Shown: one piece after another, positions 35,933 to 43,928 of the stretch | Position numbering within the stretch: position 1 is the stretch's first letter | Layout: each line of letters begins with the position of its first letter | Assembly (NCBI RefSeq): GCF_024757985.1 | Contig: NZ_CP103289.1 | Coordinates: 2,294,001 to 2,358,000 of the forward strand | Direction of reading: 5' to 3' | DNA from: Cellulomonas sp. NS3 | GTDB taxonomy: Bacteria; Actinomycetota; Actinomycetes; Actinomycetales; Cellulomonadaceae | Length of the DNA: 64,000 nt | Notes under the pieces: model-generated | What the model was told of the DNA's origin: nothing | Seen by the model: the letters and a program-made list of their open reading frames with translations, nothing else | Database searches by the model: none | Position numbers and translations under genes: made by a program

Positions 35933-37599
35933 CGGTCACCACCGCCGACCGTCGACAGCGACGCCGGCGCGGGGCCGGTCGGCACCCGCGGGGCGTGCGC
36001 TCCCGTGCGGGCGTGCTCCGCGCGGGTGCGCTGCTCCGGGGACGGGGGAGTCGTCCCGGCGAGGCGCTCGCGGACCAGCGCCACGGCCTCGGTCAGGCTC
36101 ACGGCGACGAGCGGTGCTGCCGCGACCTCCTCGGGCCGCGTCACCGGCGTGGGCACGAGCACCGCACCCGCCCCGGCGGCGATCGCGGCGCCGACGTCCG
36201 CGCCGATGTCGCCGACGACGACGCACTCCGCGGGGCTGACCCCGAGCCGCGCCGCGGCGCGCAGCACGAGACCCGGCTGCGGCTTGCGGCACGTGCACCC
36301 GTCGGCGGGGGTGTGCGGGCAGCGCACCCACACGTCGAACGGCCCGAGCTCGGCCTCGATCCGCGCCTCGACGGCCTCGACCTGCGCGAGCGTGAGCAGG
36401 CCGCGCCCGAGGCCGGACTGGTTCGTCACCACCCCGACCTTGATCCCGCGGGCGCGCAGGTCGTCGAGCACCGCGCGCGCGTCGTCCACGACCCGCACCC
36501 GGTCGGGGTCGCCGTTGTAGGGGACGTCGTGCACGAGAGTGCCGTCCCGGTCGAACAGCACCGCCTGCACCGGGACCGGCCACGGGGGCGCGCCGGCGCG
36601 GTGCGCCAGGGCGCCCGCGAGCCGGTGCCGCACCGCCGCCGCGGGGATCACGACGCTCGTCCACACCATCGTCCGCCGCTCCGCGAGCCAGCCGTCCTCG
36701 CCGCGCGCGGGCCCGGGCGCGATGCGGCGCCGCGCGAAGTCCGCCGTGAGCGCCGCCCACGCCGCACCCGCCAGCGCCGCGGCACCGCGCCGCCCGAGGA
36801 CCGCCGCCCCGAGCGCGCACACCCCCGCGCCGACGGTCGCGACGTGCCACGCGAACCGCCCCCGCCCGGTCTCGGCCTCCTCGCGCCACCGGGCCCCGTG
36901 CAGCGCCCGCATGAGCGCGTCGTCGCGCGCCCCCGCCTGGACCCGCACGCTGACCCGCGGGTCCGCCGGACGCACCGGGTGCTCCGTGGCGCGCGACCCG
37001 CGCACGAGCCGCCAGTCCTGCCGCCGTGCCCGCAGGGCCAGGTCCGCGTCCTCCCGGTACGCGCGCGGGAACCGCTCGTCGAAGCCGCCGAGCCGCTCGA
37101 GCACCTCGCGCCGGTACGCCATGTCGGCCGTCGCCCACCGCGCGCCCTCGAGCCCCGCGGTGTTCCGCTCCCAGTCGGTCGGGCGCCGGTGCCCGGGCAG
37201 CGGGACCCGCAGGCGCGCCTGGATGCCGGCGACGTCCGGCCCGGCCGCCGCGAGGTCCGCGGCGAGGTGCTCCGACCAGTCCGCGGGCAGCACGACGTCG
37301 TCGTCGAGCAGCACGACCCACTCCGCGCGCACCGAGCGCCACCCGGCGTTGCGCGCCGCGGCCGGGCCCCGCCCGCCCGAGCGGACGACCCGCACCGGCA
37401 CGCCCGCCCGGTCCAGACCCGTCAGGTCCGGCAGCACGAGCGCCCCCGGGGCGGCCTCGAGCGACCGGTCGTCGCACACCACCACCTCCACGGGCGCCGG
37501 GCGGTCCTCGCCGAACCGCTGCGCCGCGAGGCTCTCCAGCAGCACCCCGAGCGACGGACGCCCGATCGTCGGGACCACGACCGCGTACGCCGCCCTCAT
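35929..37599 (-). CDS. GT2 glycosyltransferase fused to heptose-bisphosphate phosphatase (GmhB)
   Basis: A 556-residue fusion. Residues 1-240 form a GT2 domain (YAVVVPTIGRPSLGVLLESL, VVVCDDRS, EWVVLLDDDVVLPADW with DDD, GGFDERFPRAYREDADLALR). Two hydrophobic stretches near 255-290 follow. Residues about 340-520 are a HAD phosphatase of the GmhB/HisB-N type: AVLFDRDGTLVHD, VVTNQSGLGRG, the zinc ligands in CPHTPADGCTCRKP and VVGDIGADVGAA. GmhB removes the C7 phosphate between the HldE kinase and adenylyltransferase steps, so this completes the ADP-heptose route. No frame break between domains. Confidence 0.92.
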   Translation of the reverse strand: MRAAYAVVVPTIGRPSLGVLLESLAAQRFGEDRPAPVEVVVCDDRSLEAAPGALVLPDLTGLDRAGVPVRVVRSGGRGPAAARNAGWRSVRAEWVVLLDDDVVLPADWSEHLAADLAAAGPDVAGIQARLRVPLPGHRRPTDWERNTAGLEGARWATADMAYRREVLERLGGFDERFPRAYREDADLALRARRQDWRLVRGSRATEHPVRPADPRVSVRVQAGARDDALMRALHGARWREEAETGRGRFAWHVATVGAGVCALGAAVLGRRGAAALAGAAWAALTADFARRRIAPGPARGEDGWLAERRTMVWTSVVIPAAAVRHRLAGALAHRAGAPPWPVPVQAVLFDRDGTLVHDVPYNGDPDRVRVVDDARAVLDDLRARGIKVGVVTNQSGLGRGLLTLAQVEAVEARIEAELGPFDVWVRCPHTPADGCTCRKPQPGLVLRAAARLGVSPAECVVVGDIGADVGAAIAAGAGAVLVPTPVTRPEEVAAAPLVAVSLTEAVALVRERLAGTTPPSPEQRTRAEHARTGAHAPRVPTGPAPASLSTVGGGDR

Positions 37600-39272
37600 C
37601 GGGCGGCCACCCCGGCGGACGCCCCCACGCGCGCGAACATCGTCGAGCGCCGCACCAGGTACGGGCCCACCACCAGCAGGTCCACGGGCGCCGACCCGAA
37701 CAGCTCGAGCGCGTCCCGCGGGTCGTCCACCATCGGGCGCCCCGCGGTGTTCAGGCTCGTGTTGATCACGACCGGCAGCCCCGTGCGGGCCTCGAACGCC
37801 CGCAGCGTCGCGCCCAGGCGCGGCTGCACCGCCGGGTCCACCGTCTGGATGCGCGCCGTCCCGTCGACGTGCACCGCCGCCGGGATCCGCTCCCGCCACG
37901 CCGGGCGGACGCTGTGCACGAACAGCATGTACGGGCTCGGGATCGGCCCGTCCGTGAAGATCTCCTCCGCGCGGTCCGCGAGCACCATCGGTGCGACGGG
38001 GCGGAACTGCTCGCGGCCCTTCACGTCGTTCAGGCGCTCGAGGTTCTCCGCGTGCCCCGGGTGCGCGAGCAGCGACCGGTGGCCGAGCGCTCGCGGGCCG
38101 AACTCGCTGCGGCCGTCGAACCAGGCGACCACGCCGTTGCGGGCCAGCACGTCGGCGACCTCCGCGCCGAGGTCGGCGGGCTCGCTGAACGGGACGGCCG
38201 CGCCCCGCAGCCACGCGGCGAGGTCGTCGTCGCTCCACCCGCGCCCGAGGTCGGCGCCCGGCATGGGCGCGAGCTCCTCGCCGCCGTCGGCCGCGACCTG
38301 CAGGGCCGCGCCGAGCGACGTGCCGGCGTCCCCGGCGGCGGGCTGGACCCAGACGTCCTCGAACGGGGTCTCGCGCCAGATCCGGGAGTTCGCGACGCAG
38401 TTGAGCGCGGTGCCGCCGGCCATCGCGAGCACCCGGTCACCGGTCTGCTCGTGGATCCAGCGCGCGAGCTCGACGAGGACCTCCTCGAGGCGCGCCTGCA
38501 CGGAGCACGCGAGGTCGGCGTGGTCGCCGCCCCAGGTGCCGTCGTCGACCCGCCTGGGCGCCCACCGCGACCAGTCGGGCGCCTCGGCGACGAACCCGCC
38601 GTCACCCGTCGGGTGCACGACCTCGCGCAGCTCCTCGAGGAAGCGCGGCTTGCCGTAGGACGCGAGCGCCATGACCTTGTACTCGTCGCTCGAGCGCAGG
38701 AAGCCGAGGTGCTCGGTGAGCGACTCGTAGAGCAGCCCGAGCGAGTGCGGCAGGGCCTGGCTCGCGAGGACCTCGAGGCGTCCGCCGCGGTAGCGGCCCG
38801 CGAGGTGCGACGCGCGCTCGCCGCGGCCGTCGAGGACGAGGACGCTGCAGTCGCGGTGCGGGGCGGCCAGCGCGGCCGACGCGGCGTGCGCGACGTGGTG
38901 CGGCACGTACCGCACGAGCGCGGGGTCGACCTCGCCGCCGAGCGCGGTCGAGATGAAGCCGGGGGCCTTCTCGGCGTACGTGGTGCGCAGGTGGTCCCAC
39001 GGGTCGTGCAGGCCGAGCTGCTCGGCGGGGACCACGAGGCCCGGGTCGAACGAGTACGCGATCGCGTCGAGGTCCTGCGGCTTGAGGCCCGCCTCGGCGA
39101 GGCACCAGCGCATCGACAGCTCGGGCAGCTCCCACGCGGAGAACGGGACGGGGCGCTTGCCGTGCTTGCGCCGGCTGAAGCGTTCCTCCTCGGCGGCGGC
39201 GACGGTGACGCCGTCGACGACGAGGGCTGCGGAGGGGTCGTGGTAGATGGCGTTGACGCCGAGCACGCGCAT
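37596..39272 (-). CDS. NodU/TobZ-type carbamoyltransferase
   Basis: A 558-residue O-carbamoyltransferase: VLGVNAIYHDPSAALVVDG at the start, AEEERFSRRKHGKRPVPFSA, the Kae1-like metal/histidine segment YVPHHVAHAASAAL, DGRGERASHL, GTALNCVANSRIW, and the C-terminal YrdC-like half FGPRALGHRSLLAHPG and VVINTSLNTAGRPMVD. Such enzymes make carbamoyladenylate and transfer carbamoyl to sugar hydroxyls (nodulation factors, tobramycin). First gene of the operon; ATG has AAAGG 12 bases upstream, and its stop overlaps the GT2-GmhB start. Confidence 0.95.
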   Translation of the reverse strand: MRVLGVNAIYHDPSAALVVDGVTVAAAEEERFSRRKHGKRPVPFSAWELPELSMRWCLAEAGLKPQDLDAIAYSFDPGLVVPAEQLGLHDPWDHLRTTYAEKAPGFISTALGGEVDPALVRYVPHHVAHAASAALAAPHRDCSVLVLDGRGERASHLAGRYRGGRLEVLASQALPHSLGLLYESLTEHLGFLRSSDEYKVMALASYGKPRFLEELREVVHPTGDGGFVAEAPDWSRWAPRRVDDGTWGGDHADLACSVQARLEEVLVELARWIHEQTGDRVLAMAGGTALNCVANSRIWRETPFEDVWVQPAAGDAGTSLGAALQVAADGGEELAPMPGADLGRGWSDDDLAAWLRGAAVPFSEPADLGAEVADVLARNGVVAWFDGRSEFGPRALGHRSLLAHPGHAENLERLNDVKGREQFRPVAPMVLADRAEEIFTDGPIPSPYMLFVHSVRPAWRERIPAAVHVDGTARIQTVDPAVQPRLGATLRAFEARTGLPVVINTSLNTAGRPMVDDPRDALELFGSAPVDLLVVGPYLVRRSTMFARVGASAGVAAR

Positions 39273-39621
39273 GCAGGCCGACCTTTCCAGGGGTCAGTCG
39301 GGGGAGCGCGTGGCTGTGCTCGAGGGACACTCTGTTCCCCTCGAGCACTTCTCGCACCTCGAACCGCTTCTCGGCGGTTGTCCGGTTCGTTCCGAACCGC
39401 GAGCGTCTGACCTGCGGTATCGGTTCCGGGCCTTGTCGCGTGACGCGGACGGCGCGGGTGCCGAGGGCCGCCTCCCCCGGGCTCGACGCCGCCCGTCGGG
39501 GCGGTCCTGGAGCCGGTCCTGGAGCCGGTGCGGGAGCAGTCCGGACGGGAGCCCGGCGCCGGTCCCGGGCGGTCCGGACGACAGCCTGGCGCCGGTGCGA
39601 GGGCGGTCCCGGGCGGCGGTG
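39273..39621 (-). promoter_or_regulatory. Hairpin-rich leader region upstream of the heptose/carbamoyl operon
   Basis: 349 bases with no convincing gene. On the minus strand, in order: CGGTTCG/CGAACCG with a 3-base loop (39383-39399), AACCGC/GCGGTT with the 6-base loop CGAGAA (39362-39379), and GTGCTCGAGGG/CCCTCGAGCAC with an 11-base loop (39316-39348), ending 43 bases before the carbamoyltransferase ATG. CGAGAAG and GCGGTTCG each occur twice. The stretch nearer the ANTAR gene (about 39500-39620) holds imperfect repeats of GGTCCTGGAGCC. Composition is less GC-rich than the genes around it. Confidence 0.55.
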
Positions 39622-40371
39622 TCAGGGCGTCGGACGGCGCTCCGCGAACTCGGTGCCGGGCTGCGGGGCGACGCCGGTGACGTTCTCGATGAGGGACGCG
39701 GCGACGTCACGGAGCTTGAGGTTGCGGTTCTGGGACGCGTTGCGCAGGATCCGGAACGCCTCCTCGGACGAGCAGCGGTTCTCCGCCATGATGACGCCCA
39801 TCGCCTGGTCGATCACGGCGCGCGAGGCGAGCGCGGCCTTGAGGTCCTCGTTGATCTCCGCCTGGTCCGCCGAGCGCAGGCACAGCCGCAGGGTGCGGGC
39901 GACCTCGTCGGCGTACATGTCGGCGGTGGCGAGCGCGTCGTCGTCCCACGCGCCCGGCTCCTCGGAGTACAGGTTGATCGCGATGTCGACGCCCTCGCGC
40001 ACCGCGCGGGGGATCGCGGCGGCCGACCGGAACCCGGCCTGCCGGGCGGCGTCGGCCCACGCGGGCCAGCGCTCGTCGCCGCGCTCGAGCTCCTGGATCA
40101 CGATCCGCTCGCCGGTGTCCGCGGACGTCAGGCACGGGCCCTCGTTCGCGGCGAACTCGACCTCGTCGCACTGCGCGGCACGCTCGTCGCTGCTGGCCAC
40201 GCCGGTGGGCCGCCCCTGCCGCTTGAGCATGATCGCGACGTGCGCGTCGGGCCGGATGCGCGCCGCCGCGGCCTGCGCGACGCCCTCGACGAACTCCTCC
40301 ACGCCCGCCGCCTCGAGCAGCAGCGTGTGCAGCTCGGTGATCGCGTGCGCGCGCTCGACGGTCCGGTCCAT
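39622..40371 (-). CDS. GAF-ANTAR transcription antiterminator (third copy)
   Basis: A 249-residue regulator: GAF domain (about 20-180, with ANEGPCLTSADTGERIVIQE and ERWPAWADAARQAGFRSAAA) and ANTAR domain (about 190-240, [40 protein letters not shown]). Paralogue of the gene at 25635-26393. ATG at 40371 is supported by GAGGAG seven bases upstream; a GTG ten codons earlier lacks one. It lies upstream of, and on the same strand as, the heptose/carbamoyl operon, whose leader holds several hairpins. Confidence 0.92.
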   Translation of the reverse strand: MDRTVERAHAITELHTLLLEAAGVEEFVEGVAQAAAARIRPDAHVAIMLKRQGRPTGVASSDERAAQCDEVEFAANEGPCLTSADTGERIVIQELERGDERWPAWADAARQAGFRSAAAIPRAVREGVDIAINLYSEEPGAWDDDALATADMYADEVARTLRLCLRSADQAEINEDLKAALASRAVIDQAMGVIMAENRCSSEEAFRILRNASQNRNLKLRDVAASLIENVTGVAPQPGTEFAERRPTP

Positions 40372-40481
40372 GGGTGCGCTCCTCGGCTCGACGACGTTCA
40401 CGGGACAAGGATCGCGCGGGCGCCCGGTTCGCGCACGTGCCCCGCGCGAGGCAGGTCGGACGCCCGTCCGGCTCGGGTCGC

Positions 40482-40495
40482 GAGAAGCGCTTCTC
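40482..40495. promoter_or_regulatory. LacI-type operator candidate
   Basis: GAGAAGCGCTTCTC, a perfect 14-bp palindrome with the central GCGC typical of actinobacterial LacI-family sugar regulators (compare the known CebR/CelR site TGGGAGCGCTCCCA). It lies between the divergent GAF-ANTAR gene and the sugar ABC transporter operon, 198 bases before the transporter ATG and 110 before the ANTAR ATG. No LacI gene is in the window. Confidence 0.65.
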
Positions 40496-40693
40496 CGGCG
40501 CACCATCTGTCCCAAGAGCCGCGTCGGCTCGGTCCTCCAGCCAGCGGGGACGCCCGCCCGGGTCCGCCCGGGTGGGACGGTGCCGCCCGCCACCCGTGGA
40601 CGGCCCGCCCGCCGGCGTCCGTGTCCGCTTCCGTCGACGACCGTCGGCCCGGACCGGCGTGGGTACCCACGGGCGGGATCGGAGGGGTGCGTG
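40496..40693 (+). other. Upstream region of the sugar ABC transporter
   Basis: 198 bases of mainly GC-rich non-coding sequence between the operator and the binding-protein gene. It holds a second perfect palindrome, CGTGGGTACCCACG at 40658-40671, ending nine bases before the Shine-Dalgarno GGAGGGG (40681-40687). That could be another operator or a hairpin affecting the ribosome site. I see no clear -10/-35. Confidence 0.4.
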
Positions 40694-42091
40694 ATGAGCA
40701 CGCGACGGGTTGGACTGTGCGGGACGGTGGCGGCGGCCGGGGTGCTCGCGCTCGCCGCGTGCGCGTCGGGCAGCGGGGAGCCGACGCAGGCCGAGGTGAC
40801 GTACGGGTCGGACGCCGCGATGAGCGGCGAGCTCACGGTGATGGGGTTCGGGACCGGCGACGACGTGGCGCAGGTGCGCTACGACCGTGCCACGGAGGAG
40901 CTCGGCGACGACGTCGACGTCTCGCTCGTCGAGGGCGACCTCGACATCCAGGCGTTCCTCTCCGCGGTCGCGGCCGGAGACCCGCCGGACCTGGTGTACG
41001 CGAACCGCGACCAGATCGGCACGTTCGCCTCGCGCGGGGCGATCCTCCCGCTGACCGACTGCATCGCCGCGGAGGACGTCGACACCGGCCAGTTCCGGGA
41101 GGCCGCGTCGGGCCAGGTCACGTTCGACGGCGAGGTGTACGCGCTGCCGGAGTTCAACCAGGTGCAGGTCACGATGGCGGACTCCTCGCTGCTGTCCGCG
41201 GCCGGGCTCGGCATCGAGGCCGTCAACGGGTCCGACTGGGACGCGGTCACGCAGGCCACGTCGGCGCTGGTCCGCCGCGACGGCGGGGCGCTGTCCGTGA
41301 TCGGCTTCGACTCCAAGCTGCCCGAGTTCTTCCCGCTGTGGGCCAAGTCCAACGGCGCGGACCTGCTGTCCGACGACGCGCGCACCGCCCAGCTGGACTC
41401 CCCGGAGGCGCTCGAGGCGCTCGAGCTCGCGGTCGCCGTGTACGACGCGCAGGGCGGGTTCCCCGCGGTGAAGGCGTTCCGCGACTCCGCGGACTTCTTC
41501 GGCGAGGGCAACCAGTTCGCGACGCACACCCTCGGGGCGATGCCGATGGAGAACTGGTACGTCAACGTCCTCAACGAGGTCTCCCCGGACGCGACGCTCG
41601 CGTTCGACACGTTCCGCACCCGTGAGGGCGAGCCGCTGGCGTTCGCGACGGGCTCGGCGTGGGCCATCCCGGCGGGCAGCCCGAACGCGGCGGCGGCGTG
41701 CCGGTTCGCGGCGACGATGGTCGAGCAGGACAGCTGGCTCGCGGCCGCGCAGGCCCGCGCCGACGCGCGCGCCGAGTCGGGCCAGGTCTTCACGGGCCTG
41801 CTGACCGGCAACGCGGACGCCGACGAGGAGATCCGCTCGACGCTCGTCGAGCCGTCCGGCTCCCCGGTGTGGGACCAGGCGGTCGAGGCGGTGTACGAGG
41901 CGAACGAGAACACGTTCTCGCTGCCCGCGAACCCGGCCGACGCCGAGTTCAAGGCGGCGTGGCAGGACGGCGTGAACCGCGTGCTCAACGGCCAGCAGGA
42001 GCCGGCCGAGGCGCTCGCGCAGGCGCAGGAGGAGGCGCAGGAGGCGCTCGACGACGCCTGGGCCGAGTGGGACGAGCGGTCGGACGGCTGA
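40694..42091 (+). CDS. Extracellular sugar-binding lipoprotein of an ABC importer
   Basis: A 465-residue family 1 solute-binding protein. Lipoprotein signal MSTRRVGLCGTVAAAGVLAL followed by AACAS, lipid-anchored at Cys23. Body has GDLDIQAFLSAVAAGDPPDL and YALPEFNQVQV typical of sugar-binding proteins, and an Ala/Glu-rich C-terminal helix. ATG after GGAGGGG; a GTG one codon earlier is in frame. It is followed after one base by two permease genes; no MsiK-like ATPase is in the operon, so a shared ATPase elsewhere is expected. Confidence 0.93.
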   Translation: MSTRRVGLCGTVAAAGVLALAACASGSGEPTQAEVTYGSDAAMSGELTVMGFGTGDDVAQVRYDRATEELGDDVDVSLVEGDLDIQAFLSAVAAGDPPDLVYANRDQIGTFASRGAILPLTDCIAAEDVDTGQFREAASGQVTFDGEVYALPEFNQVQVTMADSSLLSAAGLGIEAVNGSDWDAVTQATSALVRRDGGALSVIGFDSKLPEFFPLWAKSNGADLLSDDARTAQLDSPEALEALELAVAVYDAQGGFPAVKAFRDSADFFGEGNQFATHTLGAMPMENWYVNVLNEVSPDATLAFDTFRTREGEPLAFATGSAWAIPAGSPNAAAACRFAATMVEQDSWLAAAQARADARAESGQVFTGLLTGNADADEEIRSTLVEPSGSPVWDQAVEAVYEANENTFSLPANPADAEFKAAWQDGVNRVLNGQQEPAEALAQAQEEAQEALDDAWAEWDERSDG

Positions 42092-42092
42092 C

Positions 42093-43052
42093 GTGACGAC
42101 CACGACGGCCGCCCCGGTGGCCGCGGGTCCCGTCGCGCCCACCCGCACCGCGCGGGCCCGGTCGCGGCGCAACCTGTGGTCCGCCCTGCTGTTCCTGAGC
42201 CCGTGGATCGTCGGGTTCCTCGTCTTCACGCTGTGGCCGGTGCTGTACTCCGCGTACCTGTCACTGACGGACTACGACGTGATCAACGACCCGCGGTTCA
42301 TCGGGCTCGAGAACTACCGCGACATGGCCGCCGACCCGAAGATCGCGCTCGCCCTGACGAACACGGTCGTCTACACGGTGCTCGCCGTCCCGCTGCACGT
42401 GGTCGGCGCGCTCGGGCTCGCGCTGCTGCTCGAGCGGGCCGGGCGGTCCTCCGGGTTCTTCCGCACCGCGTTCTTCCTGCCCAAGATGACCCCGCCCGTC
42501 GCCGTGGGCGTGCTCGTGCTGCTGCTGTTCAACGGGCAGAACGGGCTGGTCAACGAGGCGCTCGGCGCGGTCGGCGTCCAGGGCCCGTACTGGACGACGG
42601 ACCAGGCGTGGATCAAGCCCGCGCTCGTGCTCATGAGCATGTGGACGATCGGGTCGACCGTCATCATCCTGCTCGCGGCCCTGCGCCAGGTGCCGTCCGA
42701 GCTGTACGACGCGGCACGGGTCGACGGCGCCGGGTTCTGGCGCCGGACGTTCGCGGTCACCGTGCCGATGATCTCGGGGACGCTGTTCTTCGTCGTCGTG
42801 GTCAACACGATCGCCGCGTTCCAGATGTTCACCGAGGCGTACACCGCGTTCTTCGGCTCAGGGAACACCACGTACGCGAACGAGGCGGCGCTGTTCTACG
42901 TCATCTACCTGTTCCAGCAGGGCTTCGAGAACCTCAACATGGGGTACGCCTCGGCGATGGCGTGGCTGCTGTTCGTGATCATCCTCGCGGTGACGCTCGT
43001 GCAGCTCGCGGTCTCCAAGCGCGTCGTCTACTACGAGGGGGACCAGAAGTGA
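42093..43052 (+). CDS. Sugar ABC transporter permease (MalF-like)
   Basis: A 319-residue inner-membrane protein with six predicted spans, beginning LLFLSPWIVGFLVFTLWPVL and including AFFLPKMTPPVAVGVLVLLL. The ATPase-contact EAA loop is ELYDAARVDGAGFWRRTFAV, with TVPMISGTLFFVVVV after it. GTG start one base after the binding-protein stop. Cytoplasmic N-terminus is Ala/Thr-rich. Substrate unknown; GH74 and xylan-type oligosaccharides are possible given the organism. Confidence 0.93.
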   Translation: MTTTTAAPVAAGPVAPTRTARARSRRNLWSALLFLSPWIVGFLVFTLWPVLYSAYLSLTDYDVINDPRFIGLENYRDMAADPKIALALTNTVVYTVLAVPLHVVGALGLALLLERAGRSSGFFRTAFFLPKMTPPVAVGVLVLLLFNGQNGLVNEALGAVGVQGPYWTTDQAWIKPALVLMSMWTIGSTVIILLAALRQVPSELYDAARVDGAGFWRRTFAVTVPMISGTLFFVVVVNTIAAFQMFTEAYTAFFGSGNTTYANEAALFYVIYLFQQGFENLNMGYASAMAWLLFVIILAVTLVQLAVSKRVVYYEGDQK

Positions 43053-43879
43053 CCCGCCGCGTGGGCCGCCCGCTCGTCCTCGCGGCGCTCGTCGCCGCGA
43101 CCGTCGTGTTCGTCTACCCGTTCGTGTGGCTCGTGAGCGCGTCGTTCAAGCCGCGCGGCGAGGTCTTCGACAACCGGCTCGTGCCCGAGACCTTCACTCT
43201 CGACAACTACGTGCAGGTGTGGCGCGAGGTGCCGATGGCCCAGTGGCTCGGCAACACCACGCTCGTGACCGTCCTCGCGGGGATCACCGTGACCCTGTCG
43301 AGCGCGGCCGTCGCGTGGGGGTTCGCGTACTTCCGGTTCCGGGGGCGCGGGTTCCTGTTCGGGCTCGTCCTCGCCACGATGATGCTGCCCGGCGCGGTCA
43401 CGCTCATCCCGACGTACCTGATCTGGAAGGAGCTGGGCTTCGTCGGGACGCTGACGCCGCTGTGGGCCGGGAACCTGTTCGGGAGCGCGTTCTACATCTT
43501 CCTGATCCGGCAGTTCTTCCTCGGGCTGCCGCGCGAGCTGTTCGAGGCCGCGCAGCTCGACGGCGCCGGGAACTGGACGATCTTCCGCGCCATCGCCCTG
43601 CCGCTCGCACGCCCCGCGCTGGTGCTCACCCTGCTGTTCGAGACCCAGGCCGCATGGACCGACCTCATGCGCCCGCTGATCTACGTGCAGGACTCCGACA
43701 AGTTCACCGTCCCCCGCGGGCTCAAGGCGCTGCTCGACCAGTACGGGTTCGGCGGGGAGTGGCACTGGGAGATCGTCGTGACCGCCTCGGTCATCGCGAC
43801 GCTGCCGATGATCCTGCTGTTCTTCGTCGGTCAGCGGCACTTCGTGCAGGGCATCGCGACGACGGGCTCGAAGGGCTGA
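43049..43879 (+). CDS. Sugar ABC transporter permease (MalG-like)
   Basis: A 276-residue membrane protein with spans LVLAALVAATVVFVYPFVWL, TVLAGITVTLSSAAVAWGFA, LVLATMMLPGAVTLIPTYLI, LPMILLFFVGQ, and EAA loop ELFEAAQLDGAGNWTIFRAI then ALPLARPAL. GTG start overlaps the previous stop (GTGA). Completes the permease dimer; a perfect 18-bp terminator follows five bases after the stop. Confidence 0.93.
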   Translation: MTRRVGRPLVLAALVAATVVFVYPFVWLVSASFKPRGEVFDNRLVPETFTLDNYVQVWREVPMAQWLGNTTLVTVLAGITVTLSSAAVAWGFAYFRFRGRGFLFGLVLATMMLPGAVTLIPTYLIWKELGFVGTLTPLWAGNLFGSAFYIFLIRQFFLGLPRELFEAAQLDGAGNWTIFRAIALPLARPALVLTLLFETQAAWTDLMRPLIYVQDSDKFTVPRGLKALLDQYGFGGEWHWEIVVTASVIATLPMILLFFVGQRHFVQGIATTGSKG

Positions 43880-43883
43880 CGGC

Positions 43884-43922
43884 GGGGCGGGCGGGCCGGC
43901 ACCGTGCCGGCCCGCCCGCCCC
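43884..43922. terminator. Strong bidirectional terminator
   Basis: Perfect 18-bp inverted repeat with a CCG loop, arms starting GGGGCGGGCGGGCCGGCA. It lies between the permease gene and the convergent zinc-ribbon SDR gene and can serve both strands. No T-tract. Confidence 0.85.
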
Positions 43923-43928
43923 GTCCGG

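Noticed and set aside
39294-39710. Minus-strand open frame of 138 codons in the leader region
   Set aside because: Irregular third-position use and low-complexity Ser/Pro/Arg sequence; overlaps the ANTAR gene.
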